The notes: a model not told the origin generated them from the sequence alone. Shown: positions 34,213 to 43,443, numbered from the stretch's first letter. The stretch is 64,000 bases of DNA from Virgibacillus necropolis (GCF_002224365.1 NZ_CP022437.1:1426001-1490000); one strand, 5' to 3'. A program made the numbers and translations.

Positions 34213-34368
34213 ATGCGTGTTCAAAAAGGAGGATAAAAAGGACCGAGAAGTTCGAGGCAGCGTAGCTTTGAGTACCGGAACGTATGCTATTAATACGTGA
34301 GGAACGGAAAAGCAAGCTAACGAAGAAATTCGATGTGTCATTTTTACCGGACTGTTTGAACAACCTCT
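34213..34368. mobile_element. MITE-like repeat, TTCAAAAAGTC family (copy 2, 156 bp)
   Basis: GCGTGTTCAAAAAGG at the left and GGACTGTTTGAACAACCTC at the right, inverted relative to copy 1; the middle has ATTAATACGTGAGGAACGGAAAA and AACGAAGAAATTCG. The ends are more decayed and no target duplication is clear. It separates yviE from fliW, which are close together in B. subtilis. Confidence 0.8.
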
Positions 34369-34408
34369 ATTAATATAAAAAATGGTTCAAAAGGATGGTA
34401 ATGCTAAG

Positions 34409-34858
34409 ATGAGAATACAAACAAAATATTTGGGAGAAGTTGATTCAAACGAGGAGCTGGTAATCAACTTTTTTAGTGGTTTACCAGGGTTTACTAATGA
34501 GTCCAAATTTATGTTGCTCGATTTACCAGGAAATCCAGTTTTTCAAATCTTGCAATCTATTATAACGCCAGATATCGCATTTGTGCTAACAAATCCATAT
34601 CATTTTCACCAAGATTATGCATTTGAACTTGATTCAACTGTAAATGAAAGCTTAAAAATTACTAATGAAAAAGATGTAACCGTATTTTCCATCGTTACAT
34701 TAAAAGATCCATTTGAAAATAGTACCTTAAACTTGAAGGCTCCAATCATTATCAATCCTACTAGTAAACTGGGAAAGCAATATATTTTAAATGTAGACAA
34801 TTATTTAACCAAAACATCGATTACACAAGTTAAATCCTCTGTAGTGAGGGGCGTATAG
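34409..34858 (+). CDS. fliW: Flagellar assembly factor FliW
   Basis: A 149-residue protein that binds flagellin or CsrA in a partner switch. Marks are [16 protein letters not shown] and the conserved [24 protein letters not shown] near the C-terminus is typical. The frame opens at 34382, but ATG at 34409 fits the usual N-terminus [11 protein letters not shown]. csrA starts 2 bp after its stop. FliW sequesters CsrA when flagellin is low and so couples hag translation to secretion. Confidence 0.93.
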   Translation: MRIQTKYLGEVDSNEELVINFFSGLPGFTNESKFMLLDLPGNPVFQILQSIITPDIAFVLTNPYHFHQDYAFELDSTVNESLKITNEKDVTVFSIVTLKDPFENSTLNLKAPIIINPTSKLGKQYILNVDNYLTKTSITQVKSSVVRGV

Positions 34859-34860
34859 TC

Positions 34861-35091
34861 ATGTTAGTACTTACGAGAAAGCTAAATGAATCTATTCAAG
34901 TTGGAGACGATATTGAAATTAAGGTATTAGGCATCGAGGGTGACCAAATTAAACTGGGAATAGCCGCGCCTAAATCGGTCGAAATCTATCGAAAAGAAAT
35001 ATACATAGAGATACAAGAGCAAAATAATGAAGCGGCTAATCTATCTACTGATTTGTTAGGACTATTAGGGAACAAAGACGACAAGAAATAG
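34861..35091 (+). CDS. csrA: Carbon storage regulator CsrA
   Basis: A 76-residue RNA-binding dimer. [20 protein letters not shown], then [16 protein letters not shown], is the canonical CsrA core. In Bacilli it binds the hag mRNA leader to block flagellin translation and is antagonised by FliW. GTGAGGGGC precedes the ATG. It is coupled to fliW with a 2-bp gap. The flagellin gene normally next is missing here. Confidence 0.96.
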   Translation: MLVLTRKLNESIQVGDDIEIKVLGIEGDQIKLGIAAPKSVEIYRKEIYIEIQEQNNEAANLSTDLLGLLGNKDDKK

Positions 35092-35092
35092 T

Positions 35093-35120
35093 TAAACAAT
35101 GGTATAGATAGTGCCGATAT
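35093..35120 (+). promoter_or_regulatory. Strong sigma-D promoter upstream of fliD
   Basis: TAAA (35093-35096), 16-bp spacer, GCCGATAT (35113-35120): both boxes match sigma-D consensus exactly. In B. subtilis the promoter at this place drives hag; here the next gene is fliD, 102 bp downstream. Confidence 0.8.
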
Positions 35121-35222
35121 AAAAGGAAACAAAGTACGAGGAGTTGCATTGGCAATCGGCTTGATATGTATGCATTTATGGGGCTACTGGTGGATGAAAT
35201 GATATAAAGGAGTTGAAACCGT

Positions 35223-36725
35223 ATGCGTATTGGTGGGTTGGCGACAGGAATGGACATTGATCAGCTTGTGGGTAAGTTAATGAAAGCTGAGAGAATGCCA
35301 TTAGACCGTATGGAGCAGGATAAAATAACCTTGACTTGGAAACGGGATGCATTTCGGGATGTTAATAAGAAACTATTAGAATTAGATAACATGATGCTAG
35401 GTATGAAGTACGATTCTACCTATAATGCAAAATCAGTTACTTCTTCTATGAAAGATGCTGTTATAGCGACAGGAACTGCTAGTTCTTCGAATGGAGTATA
35501 TGATATTGAAGTTACACGGTTAGCGGAGTCTGCGATTAATATAGGTGGAGTTATTGGTACTAGCATTGATCCGAATGCTAAACTTGCTGATCAAACCTTT
35601 ACTGGAGGATTTGTTGAGGAAACGTTTGAATTTTATACCTTTTTTGATAAAGACGGTAATAAGGAGACTCATTCATACAAGGTTAGCGGAGATGACACAT
35701 TAAACGATGTATTAAACAGAATTACAGAGGATGACAATAATGTTCGTGCATTTTTTGATCAACAATCAGATAAGATAGTACTGGAAACCACACGAACAGG
35801 TGATTACAACCAATCAGCTGAGTACGGTGGAGCAGAAATTGGGTTCGATACTAATAATGAATTTTTTACTAATACACTAAAATTAGCAACCGCTGAGGAA
35901 TCTGGTGGAAAAAACGCTGAATTTATTTATAATGGTGCATTAACAATTAATTCAAAGGAAAATAACTACACATTGAATGGTATCACCTTTGAATTCAAGG
36001 ATGTAACAAATGGTAAAAGCGCTAAACTAACTGTTGATAACAATGTAGACGCATCGTTTGAATCGATCATGAAATTTGTGGACAAATATAATGATGTTGT
36101 TGAAACGCTAAATGAATCACAACGTGAGGAAACATATCGCGATTATAAACCGCTAACAGATAAACAGCGGGAAGAATTATCTGAAGATGAAGCTAAACTT
36201 TGGGATGAAAAAGCAAAAAGTGGGATTCTTAGCAATGAATCAATTATTTCAGATGGTATGTTTTCAATGCGACGCAGCTGGTATGCCAACGTTGAAACAG
36301 GCGGTGATTATACCTCATTAACCCAGGTAGGCTTAACAACTTCCAATGATTATATGGACGGCGGAAAGCTGATTGTTGATCCAGTAGAATTAAAAAAAGC
36401 ATTATCGGAAAATCCAGATGCTGTCCAAAAGTTATTTTCAAATAGTGAAGAGGGAGCAAGTCGGGGTATCGTAAATCGGCTGGAGGATTCACTTGAGTCA
36501 ACTATGGGGCGAATTGAAGAACGAGCAGGTGGAGGCTCAGACACGCTTGAAAATTATACGCTGGGTAAGCGTATGAAAGATTTAAATGAGCAAATTTCGG
36601 CGTTTGAAGACCGGCTGGTACGAGTGGAAACTCGTTATTGGGGTGAATTTACAGCGATGGAAAAAGCGATTCAACGGATGAATCAACAGTCGGCACAGCT
36701 AATGTCTCAATTTGGCGGTGCTTAA
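35223..36725 (+). CDS. fliD: Flagellar filament cap protein FliD (HAP2)
   Basis: A 500-residue cap protein at the filament tip. The N-terminus MRIGGLATGMDIDQLVGKLM is the HAP2 signature; the middle carries SMRRSWYANV and YMDGGKLIVDPVELKKALSE; the C-terminal coiled coil includes LEDSLESTMGRIEER and VRVETRYWGEFTAMEKAI. AAAGGAGTTGAAACCGT precedes the ATG. fliS and fliT follow as its chaperone partners. Confidence 0.95.
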   Translation: MRIGGLATGMDIDQLVGKLMKAERMPLDRMEQDKITLTWKRDAFRDVNKKLLELDNMMLGMKYDSTYNAKSVTSSMKDAVIATGTASSSNGVYDIEVTRLAESAINIGGVIGTSIDPNAKLADQTFTGGFVEETFEFYTFFDKDGNKETHSYKVSGDDTLNDVLNRITEDDNNVRAFFDQQSDKIVLETTRTGDYNQSAEYGGAEIGFDTNNEFFTNTLKLATAEESGGKNAEFIYNGALTINSKENNYTLNGITFEFKDVTNGKSAKLTVDNNVDASFESIMKFVDKYNDVVETLNESQREETYRDYKPLTDKQREELSEDEAKLWDEKAKSGILSNESIISDGMFSMRRSWYANVETGGDYTSLTQVGLTTSNDYMDGGKLIVDPVELKKALSENPDAVQKLFSNSEEGASRGIVNRLEDSLESTMGRIEERAGGGSDTLENYTLGKRMKDLNEQISAFEDRLVRVETRYWGEFTAMEKAIQRMNQQSAQLMSQFGGA

Positions 36726-36759
36726 GCGTAAGGTGAGGATGGATTTCAAAGGAGAGTGT

Positions 36760-37164
36760 ATGTGGATGTCATTAAATAAATATCAAACCTATCAGAATAA
36801 TGCTGTTAACACAGCCTCTGGGGTAGAGTTAACCATGATGCTTTATAATGGCTGTATCAAGTTTATCAAGCAGGCAAAAAAGAACATGAATGAAAAAGAA
36901 TATGAAGCTAAAAACGTTAATATTCAAAAGGCGCAAAATATCATTCAAGAATTAATGCTAACGCTAGATCCAGAAATAGAACTATCCAATGAAATGCTAC
37001 CATTATATGAATATATGCTTTACCAATTAAAAGAAGGTAACATTAAAAATGACGTTACATTATTAGATGAAGTGTTATCTTTCGCAACTGAATTCAGAGA
37101 TACTTGGAAGGAAGTTATATTAAAAACACGTCAAAGTCAATATGCGCAAGGTGCAAAATTCTAA
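36760..37164 (+). CDS. fliS: Flagellin export chaperone FliS
   Basis: A 134-residue helical chaperone that binds the flagellin C-terminus. YQTYQNNAVNTASGVELTMM and LYNGCIKFIKQAKKNM are FliS hallmarks. ATG at 36760 and ATG at 36766 both fit AAAGGAGAGTGT. The stop overlaps the fliT start by one base (TAATG). Flagellin itself is encoded elsewhere. Confidence 0.94.
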   Translation: MWMSLNKYQTYQNNAVNTASGVELTMMLYNGCIKFIKQAKKNMNEKEYEAKNVNIQKAQNIIQELMLTLDPEIELSNEMLPLYEYMLYQLKEGNIKNDVTLLDEVLSFATEFRDTWKEVILKTRQSQYAQGAKF

Positions 37165-37517
37165 TGGTCAGGCTTAAAGCATTAGTGAAGATTACGAAAG
37201 AACTAGAAGAAGTACTAAATCAACCCATCATTACTAAAAACCGTGAATCAGTTATTGAACAAATTAATCTTTTAATTGAAAAAAGAGGTAAATTGATGGA
37301 TAGCGTAAAACCGCCATTTACGGAAGAAGAAAAAGTGATGGGCAAGAAACTCATTATCCTAAATGAATCCATTCAATTAAAAATGACTGAAGTATTGGAT
37401 GTGTTAAAGGTAGAAATGAAACAGCTTAAAAAACAAAAAAAGTCGAATCAAAACTATGTCAATCCATACAAAGATGTGCGAACCATGGATGGGATGTTTA
37501 TGGATAGTAAAAAATAA
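37164..37517 (+). CDS. fliT: Flagellar protein FliT
   Basis: A 117-residue helical protein in the fliT position. ITKELEEVLNQPIITKNRES and NLLIEKRGKLMDSVKPPFTE are Bacillus FliT-like; the tail is Lys-rich (QLKKQKKSNQ). It is a chaperone for FliD. Its ATG shares one base with the fliS stop, so I reject the longer frame from 37104. Confidence 0.85.
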   Translation: MVRLKALVKITKELEEVLNQPIITKNRESVIEQINLLIEKRGKLMDSVKPPFTEEEKVMGKKLIILNESIQLKMTEVLDVLKVEMKQLKKQKKSNQNYVNPYKDVRTMDGMFMDSKK

Positions 37518-37628
37518 GTAAAACTCCTGAATTACTGGAATCTTTTATTTTGCTAAATGCCTATCACCTAGTCATTTAGCGCACTCGACATAATTCTACA
37601 TCGATTTCCATGATTTTTTTTGGTTTAA

Positions 37629-37658
37629 GCAGGAATTGGACAGGGTATTGTAGAATAT
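37629..37658 (+). promoter_or_regulatory. Sigma-H promoter of hpf
   Basis: GCAGGAATT, 12-bp spacer, GTAGAATAT: matches RNAGGAWWW-N12-RNNGAATWW at every fixed base. The B. subtilis homologue yvyD is known to be transcribed by sigma-H (and sigma-B). Confidence 0.75.
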
Positions 37659-37691
37659 GTACCTACATAAGGATGAAAGGAGGACACTTTT

Positions 37692-38243
37692 ATGAAATAC
37701 AACATTCGTGGTGAGAATATTGAGGTGACAGGTTCGATACGTGATTACGTACAAAAGAAAATAGGTAAGCTAGAACGTTATTTTGATACACCTCCAACTT
37801 CTGATGTACATGTAAATCTAAGTGTCTATAATGATGAGCAGAAAATTGAGGTAACCATTCCAATGACGAACTTATTGCTTCGCGCAGAGGAACAGCATAT
37901 TGATTTATACGCTGCCATCGACCTTGTGGTGGATAAGTTAGAAAGACAGATTCGTAAATATAAAACAAAAGTAAATCGTAGGTACCGTCAAAATGGAGCA
38001 GCAAAACATGTTTTTGCAGAACTTGAAAAAGAACCACCAGAAGATGATGTAGAATCAGATGAAATTGAAATTGTAAAAACAAAACGATTTGATTTAAAGC
38101 CAATGGATTCAGAAGAAGCTGTATTGCAAATGGATATGTTAGGACACACCTTTTATGTATTCACAAATTCCATTTCAGGTGATACAAATGTTGTTTATCG
38201 TCGTAATGACGGGCGATATGGAATCATTGAGCCAAACAGTTAA
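37692..38243 (+). CDS. hpf: Long-form ribosome hibernation promoting factor
   Basis: A 183-residue factor (YvyD) that dimerises 70S ribosomes to 100S in stationary phase. The N-terminal HPF/RaiA domain opens MKYNIRGENIEVTGSIRDY and carries KIGKLERYFD; the C-terminal dimerisation domain contains KRFDLKPMDSEEAVLQMDM, LGHTFYVFTN and VVYRRNDGRYGIIEP. AAAGGAGGACACTTTT precedes the ATG. A sigma-H promoter lies upstream. Confidence 0.95.
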   Translation: MKYNIRGENIEVTGSIRDYVQKKIGKLERYFDTPPTSDVHVNLSVYNDEQKIEVTIPMTNLLLRAEEQHIDLYAAIDLVVDKLERQIRKYKTKVNRRYRQNGAAKHVFAELEKEPPEDDVESDEIEIVKTKRFDLKPMDSEEAVLQMDMLGHTFYVFTNSISGDTNVVYRRNDGRYGIIEPNS

Positions 38244-38260
38244 AATAAATTTAAAGCAAG

Positions 38261-38292
38261 GGCGATCCTGTTTAACACGGGGTCGCCTTTTT
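38261..38292 (+). terminator. Rho-independent terminator of hpf
   Basis: GGCGATCC ... GGGTCGCCTTTTT. Confidence 0.85.
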
Positions 38293-38520
38293 GGTATGCA
38301 AGGAATATACATGTCGAATTTTGTAGAACGTTTTACCGGAAATAGATTTTAGACTGCAAAAATGCTGTTATTTTGTTTGGAAATGTGAGTTTATCTGCAT
38401 AAAATAGCATATTAGAATGCAAATTTTGTCGAATGCACACCTATTATCAGAAAATGGTAATTAGCTTTTTATTTTGAAACCATGGTATAAGTAAGTATGC
38501 AAAAAAAAGGAGTGATGTTT

Positions 38521-38685
38521 GTGAATGATCAGAACCGTGTTTCATATGATTCGCTAGTGACCAAAGTGCATCAGCAGGAAGAAACGATTACGCAATTACT
38601 TGTCATAATCGCAGCAACAAACCGTAAACTATCTGACCTAATAGAAGCACAGAATCAGCCGAAGCATTCTCTTACTCATTCCTAA
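38521..38685 (+). CDS. Small hypothetical protein
   Basis: A possible 54-residue protein, MNDQNRVSYDSLVTKVHQQE onwards, with a heptad-like helix (VHQQEETITQLLVIIAATNRKL) and a polar tail. GTG at 38521 follows AAGGAG at 8 nt, which is the main support; the upstream ATG at 38515 is too close. It lies between hpf and secA, followed by a good terminator, so it looks like a real transcript. I do not recognise the family and no function is proposed. Confidence 0.55.
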   Translation: MNDQNRVSYDSLVTKVHQQEETITQLLVIIAATNRKLSDLIEAQNQPKHSLTHS

Positions 38686-38744
38686 CGTCCTCCCAAGTAA
38701 GGAAACTTCAATTTCCCCCAATAGCCTCATACTTACCTCATTAC

Positions 38745-38778
38745 AAAGAGTTGCTCATCCTCGGGCTACTCTTTTTTT
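38745..38778 (+). terminator. Rho-independent terminator
   Basis: AAAGAGTTGC ... GGCTACTCTTTTTTT after the small hypothetical gene. Confidence 0.8.
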
Positions 38779-38782
38779 AATC

Positions 38783-38997
38783 GTTAACGAGTCGCCTTCG
38801 CCTTCGCTTTTCTTTGTCTAGCTGCGGCTCCTAGCGGTTAGCAAATATTTAGTCCTGATGAAATGTACGTAAAGTTCAACGTACTTTTCACATGCCCTAC
38901 AGGATGTAGGGTAGTTCGACGTTGCCGCAGGACGTGGCGGTCTTAGTCGAACTTCTCTTACGTTTGTACACCGCTGACCAGTCGCCTTCGTTTTTTC
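38783..38997. repeat. Dispersed repeat, CTAGCTGCGGCTCC family (copy 3) with nested hairpins
   Basis: A stray 3' end fragment (CGTTAACGAGTCGCC) precedes a full copy, CTAGCTGCGGCTCCTAGCGG ... CGCTGACCAGTCGCC. Its first 70 bp match copy 1. Two hairpins are added inside: CCCTAC/GTAGGG (38895-38911) and TAGTTCGAC/GTCGAACT (38912-38951). With the terminator this accounts for most of the 408-bp gap before secA. Confidence 0.8.
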
Positions 38998-39093
38998 CTT
39001 CTAGTTGTCATACTTGTTTAGAAAATGTTATTATTGATAATGGACTAAAGTATTGGATAAAGATGATTTGAACATTATTGAGGAGCGTTAATT

Positions 39094-41607
39094 ATGCCTG
39101 GACTATTAACAAAAATTTTTGGTGATGGTAACCAAAAACAACTTAATCGCCTGCAAAAGATTGTAGATAAAATCGAAGTATTGGAACCAGAATTTGAAAA
39201 ATTAGCAGATACAGATTTTCATAAAAAAACAGAAGAATTTAAGGAACGATATAGAAATGGTGAAACCCTTGATGATATGCTAGTTGAGGCATTTGCTGTC
39301 GTACGGGAAGCTTCAAAACGTGTCTTAAAAATGCGTCCATTTCCTGTACAGTTGATGGGTGCAATTGCATTACATCAAGGTAATATTGCTGAGATGAAAA
39401 CAGGGGAAGGTAAAACATTAGCTTCTACCATGCCAGCCTATTTAAATGCAATTTCTGAAAAAGGTGTACACATTATCACTGTCAATGATTATCTAGCAGA
39501 ACGTGATGCGAAAGAAATGGGTGAACTATACCAATTTCTTGGCCTAACAGTAGGGCTAAATGGTAATGGGTTAACAAAAGATGAAAAACGTGATTCCTAT
39601 TACTGTGATATCACGTATGGAACAAATAACGAGTTTGGATTTGATTATTTACGCGATAATATGGTGCTTTATAAAGAGCAGATGGTACAACGACCACTCA
39701 ATTTCGCAATTATAGATGAGGTCGATTCGATTTTAATTGATGAAGCTAGAACACCATTAATTATTTCAGGTAGTGCAGAGAAGTCAGCATCGATGTATCA
39801 ACGAGCAAATGGCTTTGTGACCACATTACAAAATGAAACAGACTATACGTATGATGTGAAAACAAAAGGTGTTCAGCTAACTGAGGAAGGTATCAACAAA
39901 GCTGAGCGTTATTTTACGATTGAAAATCTATTTGATCTAAATAATGTTTCATTAACGCATCATATTAATCAAGCTTTAAAAGCAAAAGCATCGATGCACC
40001 GTGATACAGATTATGTAGTTGAAGAAGGCGAAGTAGTTATTGTTGACCAATTTACTGGACGTTTAATGAAAGGTCGTCGGTACAGCGATGGATTACACCA
40101 AGCTATCGAGGCAAAAGAAGGTCTACAAATTCAAAACGAAAGCATGACACTCGCATCGATAACATTCCAAAACTTCTTTAGAATGTATCAAAAATTATCT
40201 GGCATGACTGGTACAGCCAAAACAGAAGAAGAAGAATTCCGTAATATTTATGCAATGGATGTAATTGCCATCCCGACCAATCAATCTATCGTACGTGACG
40301 ATAAAGCTGACATGATTTACAAGTCAATGGAAGGTAAATTCCATGCTGTTGTAGCTGACATTAAGGAACGTTATGAAAATGGCCAACCTGTGTTGGTAGG
40401 TACGGTAGCGGTAGAAACCTCCGAGTTAATTGCCCAGTTACTGAAAAAAGCTGGTGTGAAACATAACGTATTAAATGCCAAAAACCACTATCGTGAAGCG
40501 GAAATCATTGAAAACGCTGGGCAGCCGGGTTCAGTAACGATTGCCACAAACATGGCTGGTCGTGGTACAGACATCAAATTAGGTGAAGGTGTAATAGAAC
40601 GTGGTGGTTTAGCGGTAATTGGTACAGAACGTCATGAATCAAGACGTATAGATAATCAGTTACGTGGTCGTTCTGGGCGTCAAGGTGATCCTGGTATGAC
40701 CCAATTTTTCCTATCGATGGAAGACGAATTAATGCGTCGTTTTGGTTCGGATAATTTACGAAATATGATGGAACGTCTTGGAATGGACGATTCCCAACCA
40801 CTTGAAAGTAAAATGGTTTCACGTGCTGTGGAATCAGCGCAAAAACGCGTGGAAGGAAATAACTTTGATGCGCGTAAAACAGTCTTGTCCTATGACGACG
40901 TCCTTCGTCAGCAACGCGAAATTATTTACAAACAGCGTTTTGATGTAATTGATTCCGAAAACCTACGTGAGATTATTGAAGAAATGATTAAATCTACTGT
41001 TGAGCGTGTTGTGAAATCGCACATGTTTGAAGATGAGGAAAATCAAGAACTTTCTTCTATCATTGATTACTTACATGGAAACTTGCTAGATGTCGAGGAT
41101 ATTTCCTTATCTGATATTGAAGGAAAAGATACGGATGAAATTATAGAAGTTATCATGGATAAGGTGAAGGTTAAATATGATCAAAAAGAAGTAGAATTAA
41201 CATCAGAGCAAATGCGAGAATTTGAAAAGGTTATTCTACTCCGTACGGTTGATTCCAAATGGATGGATCACATTGACCAAATGGATCAGCTTAGACAAGG
41301 AATTCATCTTCGTGCATATGGACAAAATGATCCATTACAAGAATATCAAGCAGAAGGATTCGCGATGTTCGAACAAATGGTAATTTCTATTGAAGAAGAA
41401 GTATCAAAATACGTGATGAAAGCACAAATTCGTGAAAACCTCCAACGTCAAGAGGTAGCAAAGAATACGCAAGCAGTTTCAGGCGGCGATGATAGTGATG
41501 GTAAGAAAAAATCTAAAAAGCCGTATATTAAAAAGGAAGACATCGGAAGAAATGAACCGTGTCCTTGTGGTAGTGGGAAAAAGTATAAAAATTGCCACGG
41601 AAAATAA
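39094..41607 (+). CDS. secA: Preprotein translocase ATPase SecA
   Basis: An 837-residue motor that pushes preproteins through SecYEG. Walker [18 protein letters not shown], Walker [20 protein letters not shown], the helicase II motifs [12 protein letters not shown] and [13 protein letters not shown], and the C-terminal zinc motif [15 protein letters not shown] are all intact. GAGGAGCG precedes the ATG. It precedes prfB as in B. subtilis. Confidence 0.97.
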   Translation: MPGLLTKIFGDGNQKQLNRLQKIVDKIEVLEPEFEKLADTDFHKKTEEFKERYRNGETLDDMLVEAFAVVREASKRVLKMRPFPVQLMGAIALHQGNIAEMKTGEGKTLASTMPAYLNAISEKGVHIITVNDYLAERDAKEMGELYQFLGLTVGLNGNGLTKDEKRDSYYCDITYGTNNEFGFDYLRDNMVLYKEQMVQRPLNFAIIDEVDSILIDEARTPLIISGSAEKSASMYQRANGFVTTLQNETDYTYDVKTKGVQLTEEGINKAERYFTIENLFDLNNVSLTHHINQALKAKASMHRDTDYVVEEGEVVIVDQFTGRLMKGRRYSDGLHQAIEAKEGLQIQNESMTLASITFQNFFRMYQKLSGMTGTAKTEEEEFRNIYAMDVIAIPTNQSIVRDDKADMIYKSMEGKFHAVVADIKERYENGQPVLVGTVAVETSELIAQLLKKAGVKHNVLNAKNHYREAEIIENAGQPGSVTIATNMAGRGTDIKLGEGVIERGGLAVIGTERHESRRIDNQLRGRSGRQGDPGMTQFFLSMEDELMRRFGSDNLRNMMERLGMDDSQPLESKMVSRAVESAQKRVEGNNFDARKTVLSYDDVLRQQREIIYKQRFDVIDSENLREIIEEMIKSTVERVVKSHMFEDEENQELSSIIDYLHGNLLDVEDISLSDIEGKDTDEIIEVIMDKVKVKYDQKEVELTSEQMREFEKVILLRTVDSKWMDHIDQMDQLRQGIHLRAYGQNDPLQEYQAEGFAMFEQMVISIEEEVSKYVMKAQIRENLQRQEVAKNTQAVSGGDDSDGKKKSKKPYIKKEDIGRNEPCPCGSGKKYKNCHGK

Positions 41608-41614
41608 ATGGCTG

Positions 41615-41643
41615 ACACTCTCAAGCGATTGGGAGTGTTTTAT
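41615..41643 (+). terminator. Short hairpin between secA and prfB
   Basis: ACACTC ... GAGTGTTTTATT; a weak terminator allowing partial readthrough into prfB. Confidence 0.55.
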
Positions 41644-41676
41644 TGATAGTAAAAACAAAAAAATGAGGTGGGTATT

Positions 41677-42781
41677 ATGGAACTAGCAGAAATTAAAAAT
41701 GAGTTAGATAAAATGAATACACGAATAGAAGACTTTAGGGGGTCCCTTTGACTTAGATGTTAAAAGAAGCCAAATAAAAGAGCGTGAACTAGAAATGACA
41801 GCTCCTGATTTTTGGGATGATCCACAGACAGCACAGAAAGTTATAAATGAGACGAACGGAATAAAGGAGTATGTTACCAGTTTTGAAGGATTAGAAGAAC
41901 GCCTTGAGAATATAGAAGTTAGTTATGAATTAGTAAAGGAAGAACAAGATCAGGAACTTTTCCAGGAACTAGAAAAGGAATTAGCAGCGTTTCGCACAGA
42001 CATAAACAATTTTGAATTACAAATGCTTTTAAGTGATCCATACGACGCAAATAATGCATTGTTGGAATTGCATCCAGGTGCAGGTGGTACCGAATCACAG
42101 GACTGGGCGAGTATGTTGCTTCGAATGTACCAAAGATGGGCCGAATCGAAAAATTTCAAGGTAGAGACCCTTGACTATTTACCTGGGGATGAAGCTGGTA
42201 TTAAAAGTGTTACGTTAAATATTAAGGGCCATAATGCTTATGGATATTTAAAAGCGGAAAAGGGTGTCCATCGCCTGGTGCGTATTTCCCCATTTGATTC
42301 ATCTGGGCGTAGACATACATCATTTGCTTCTTGTGATGTAATGCCCGAATTTGGTGATGATGTGGAAGTAGATATTAAAACAGAGGATATAAAGGTTGAT
42401 ACCTATCGAGCAAGTGGAGCTGGAGGACAACATGTTAACACGACCGACTCCGCAATACGGATAACACATTTACCAACGAATGTAATCGTTACATGTCAAT
42501 CGGAGCGTTCGCAAATTAAAAACCGCGCAACTGCAATGAAAATGCTTAAATCGAAATTATATCAACTTGAACTGGAAAAGCAGCAACAAGAACTAGATGA
42601 AATTCGTGGTGAACAAAAAGAAATTGGGTGGGGAAGTCAAATTCGTTCGTATGTTTTTCATCCGTATTCTATGGTGAAGGACCATCGAACAAACCTTGAT
42701 GTTGGTAATGTACAAGGTGTAATGGACGGGAATGTTGATCCGTTTATTGATGCATTTCTTCGCTCACAAATAAATAACTAA
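41677..42781 (+). CDS. prfB: Peptide chain release factor 2, with programmed +1 frameshift
   Basis: RF2 (367 residues) terminates at UGA and UAA. Translation starts at 41677 (after GAGGTGGG), reads 24 codons to CTT and meets an in-frame TGA at 41749-41751; the reading frame then continues from GAC at 41750. The shift site AGGGGG TCC CTT TGA C is the classical RF2 autoregulatory site with an internal Shine-Dalgarno. Domain marks: [23 protein letters not shown] and the catalytic GGQ in [10 protein letters not shown]. Low RF2 raises frameshifting and restores RF2. The coding join is 41677-41748 plus 41750-42781. Confidence 0.96.
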
Positions 42782-42812
42782 TAAACTAAAAAAACGAATA
42801 GAGGATTCACGA

Positions 42813-43139
42813 ATGAAAAAATGGATCATTATGCTACTAGTTGGGGTTGCATTAGTGTTGAGTGCTTGTGGAGGAAATGAAAGTGCAAGTGATCAAGCAA
42901 AAGATAGCGGCGGCGATACGATAACAAAAGCTGAAGAGGTATTCCAAAATAATTGTGCTTATTGCCATGGTTCCGATTTGTCAGGTGGAGCAGGGCCAGA
43001 TTTAACAGAGGTCGGCTCACGGTATTCTAAAGAGGAGATTACTGAGATCATAATAAATGGAAAAGGTGCAATGCCTGCTGGATTAGTAGAAGGAGAGAAT
43101 GCAGATATACTCGCTTCTTGGTTAGAAAAGAAAAAATAA
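42813..43139 (+). CDS. cccB: Cytochrome c-551, lipoprotein
   Basis: A 108-residue membrane-anchored monohaem cytochrome c. Lipobox LVLSAC near residue 19, haem motif CAYCH at about 48-52, and the axial Met in GKGAMPAGLV. It carries electrons outside the membrane to a terminal oxidase. GAGGATTCACGA precedes the ATG. It lies between prfB and ftsE as in B. subtilis; a terminator follows. Confidence 0.94.
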   Translation: MKKWIIMLLVGVALVLSACGGNESASDQAKDSGGDTITKAEEVFQNNCAYCHGSDLSGGAGPDLTEVGSRYSKEEITEIIINGKGAMPAGLVEGENADILASWLEKKK

Positions 43140-43163
43140 AATAGGTTTATAGTGGTAAGAGAG

Positions 43164-43200
43164 TGATCAACAGGGAACTTTTCCTGTTGATCATTTTTGT
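43164..43200 (+). terminator. Rho-independent terminator of cccB
   Basis: TGATCAACAGG ... CCTGTTGATCATTTTTGTTT, perfect 11-bp stem. Confidence 0.92.
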
Positions 43201-43223
43201 TTGTTTGAAAATAGAAGATGATC

Positions 43224-43245
43224 CAAACAATTGTTTGAGTATAAC
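43224..43245 (+). promoter_or_regulatory. Perfect palindrome next to a -10 box upstream of ftsE
   Basis: CAAACAATTGTTTG (43224-43237) is a perfect 14-bp palindrome followed by TATAAC (43240-43245). It could be an operator over a promoter for the ftsEX transcript. A second palindrome, GCCCAAAATTTGGGC, lies at 43305-43319, just before TATACT at 43330-43335. Confidence 0.45.
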
Positions 43246-43268
43246 AAAAATTTCAGGGAGGTTAAAGA

Positions 43269-43295
43269 ATGGCGGTCTTTGAAACACAAATGTAA
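43269..43295 (+). CDS. Possible 8-codon leader peptide before ftsE
   Basis: ATG GCG GTC TTT GAA ACA CAA ATG TAA, 8 nt after a strong GGGAGG. Good ribosome binding site spacing is the only support. It lies between the two palindromes of the ftsE leader; translation and function are unproven. The rest of the 304-bp gap 43140-43443 has no other supported gene. Confidence 0.25.
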   Translation: MAVFETQM

Positions 43296-43443
43296 TATTT
43301 TTATGCCCAAAATTTGGGCTGAAAGATGTTATACTATAAAAGAATTAGTCGGAAAAAGTCGAAATGACGTTGTGGCTAAGGATAACTTACCTAGAAGAAT
43401 CTTGCAGCAAGAACAACGATAATAATTAAAAGGTGATACATAT

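Noticed and set aside
37690-38103. 137-codon minus-strand ORF opposite hpf
   Set aside because: Antisense shadow of hpf; Leu/His-rich with no start signals.
41749-41751. In-frame TGA early in prfB suggesting a pseudogene
   Set aside because: It is the programmed RF2 frameshift site with the internal Shine-Dalgarno AGGGGG and slippery CTT.
43231-43422. 63-codon ORF upstream of ftsE
   Set aside because: No ribosome binding site at its start and it overlaps both palindromes and candidate promoters.
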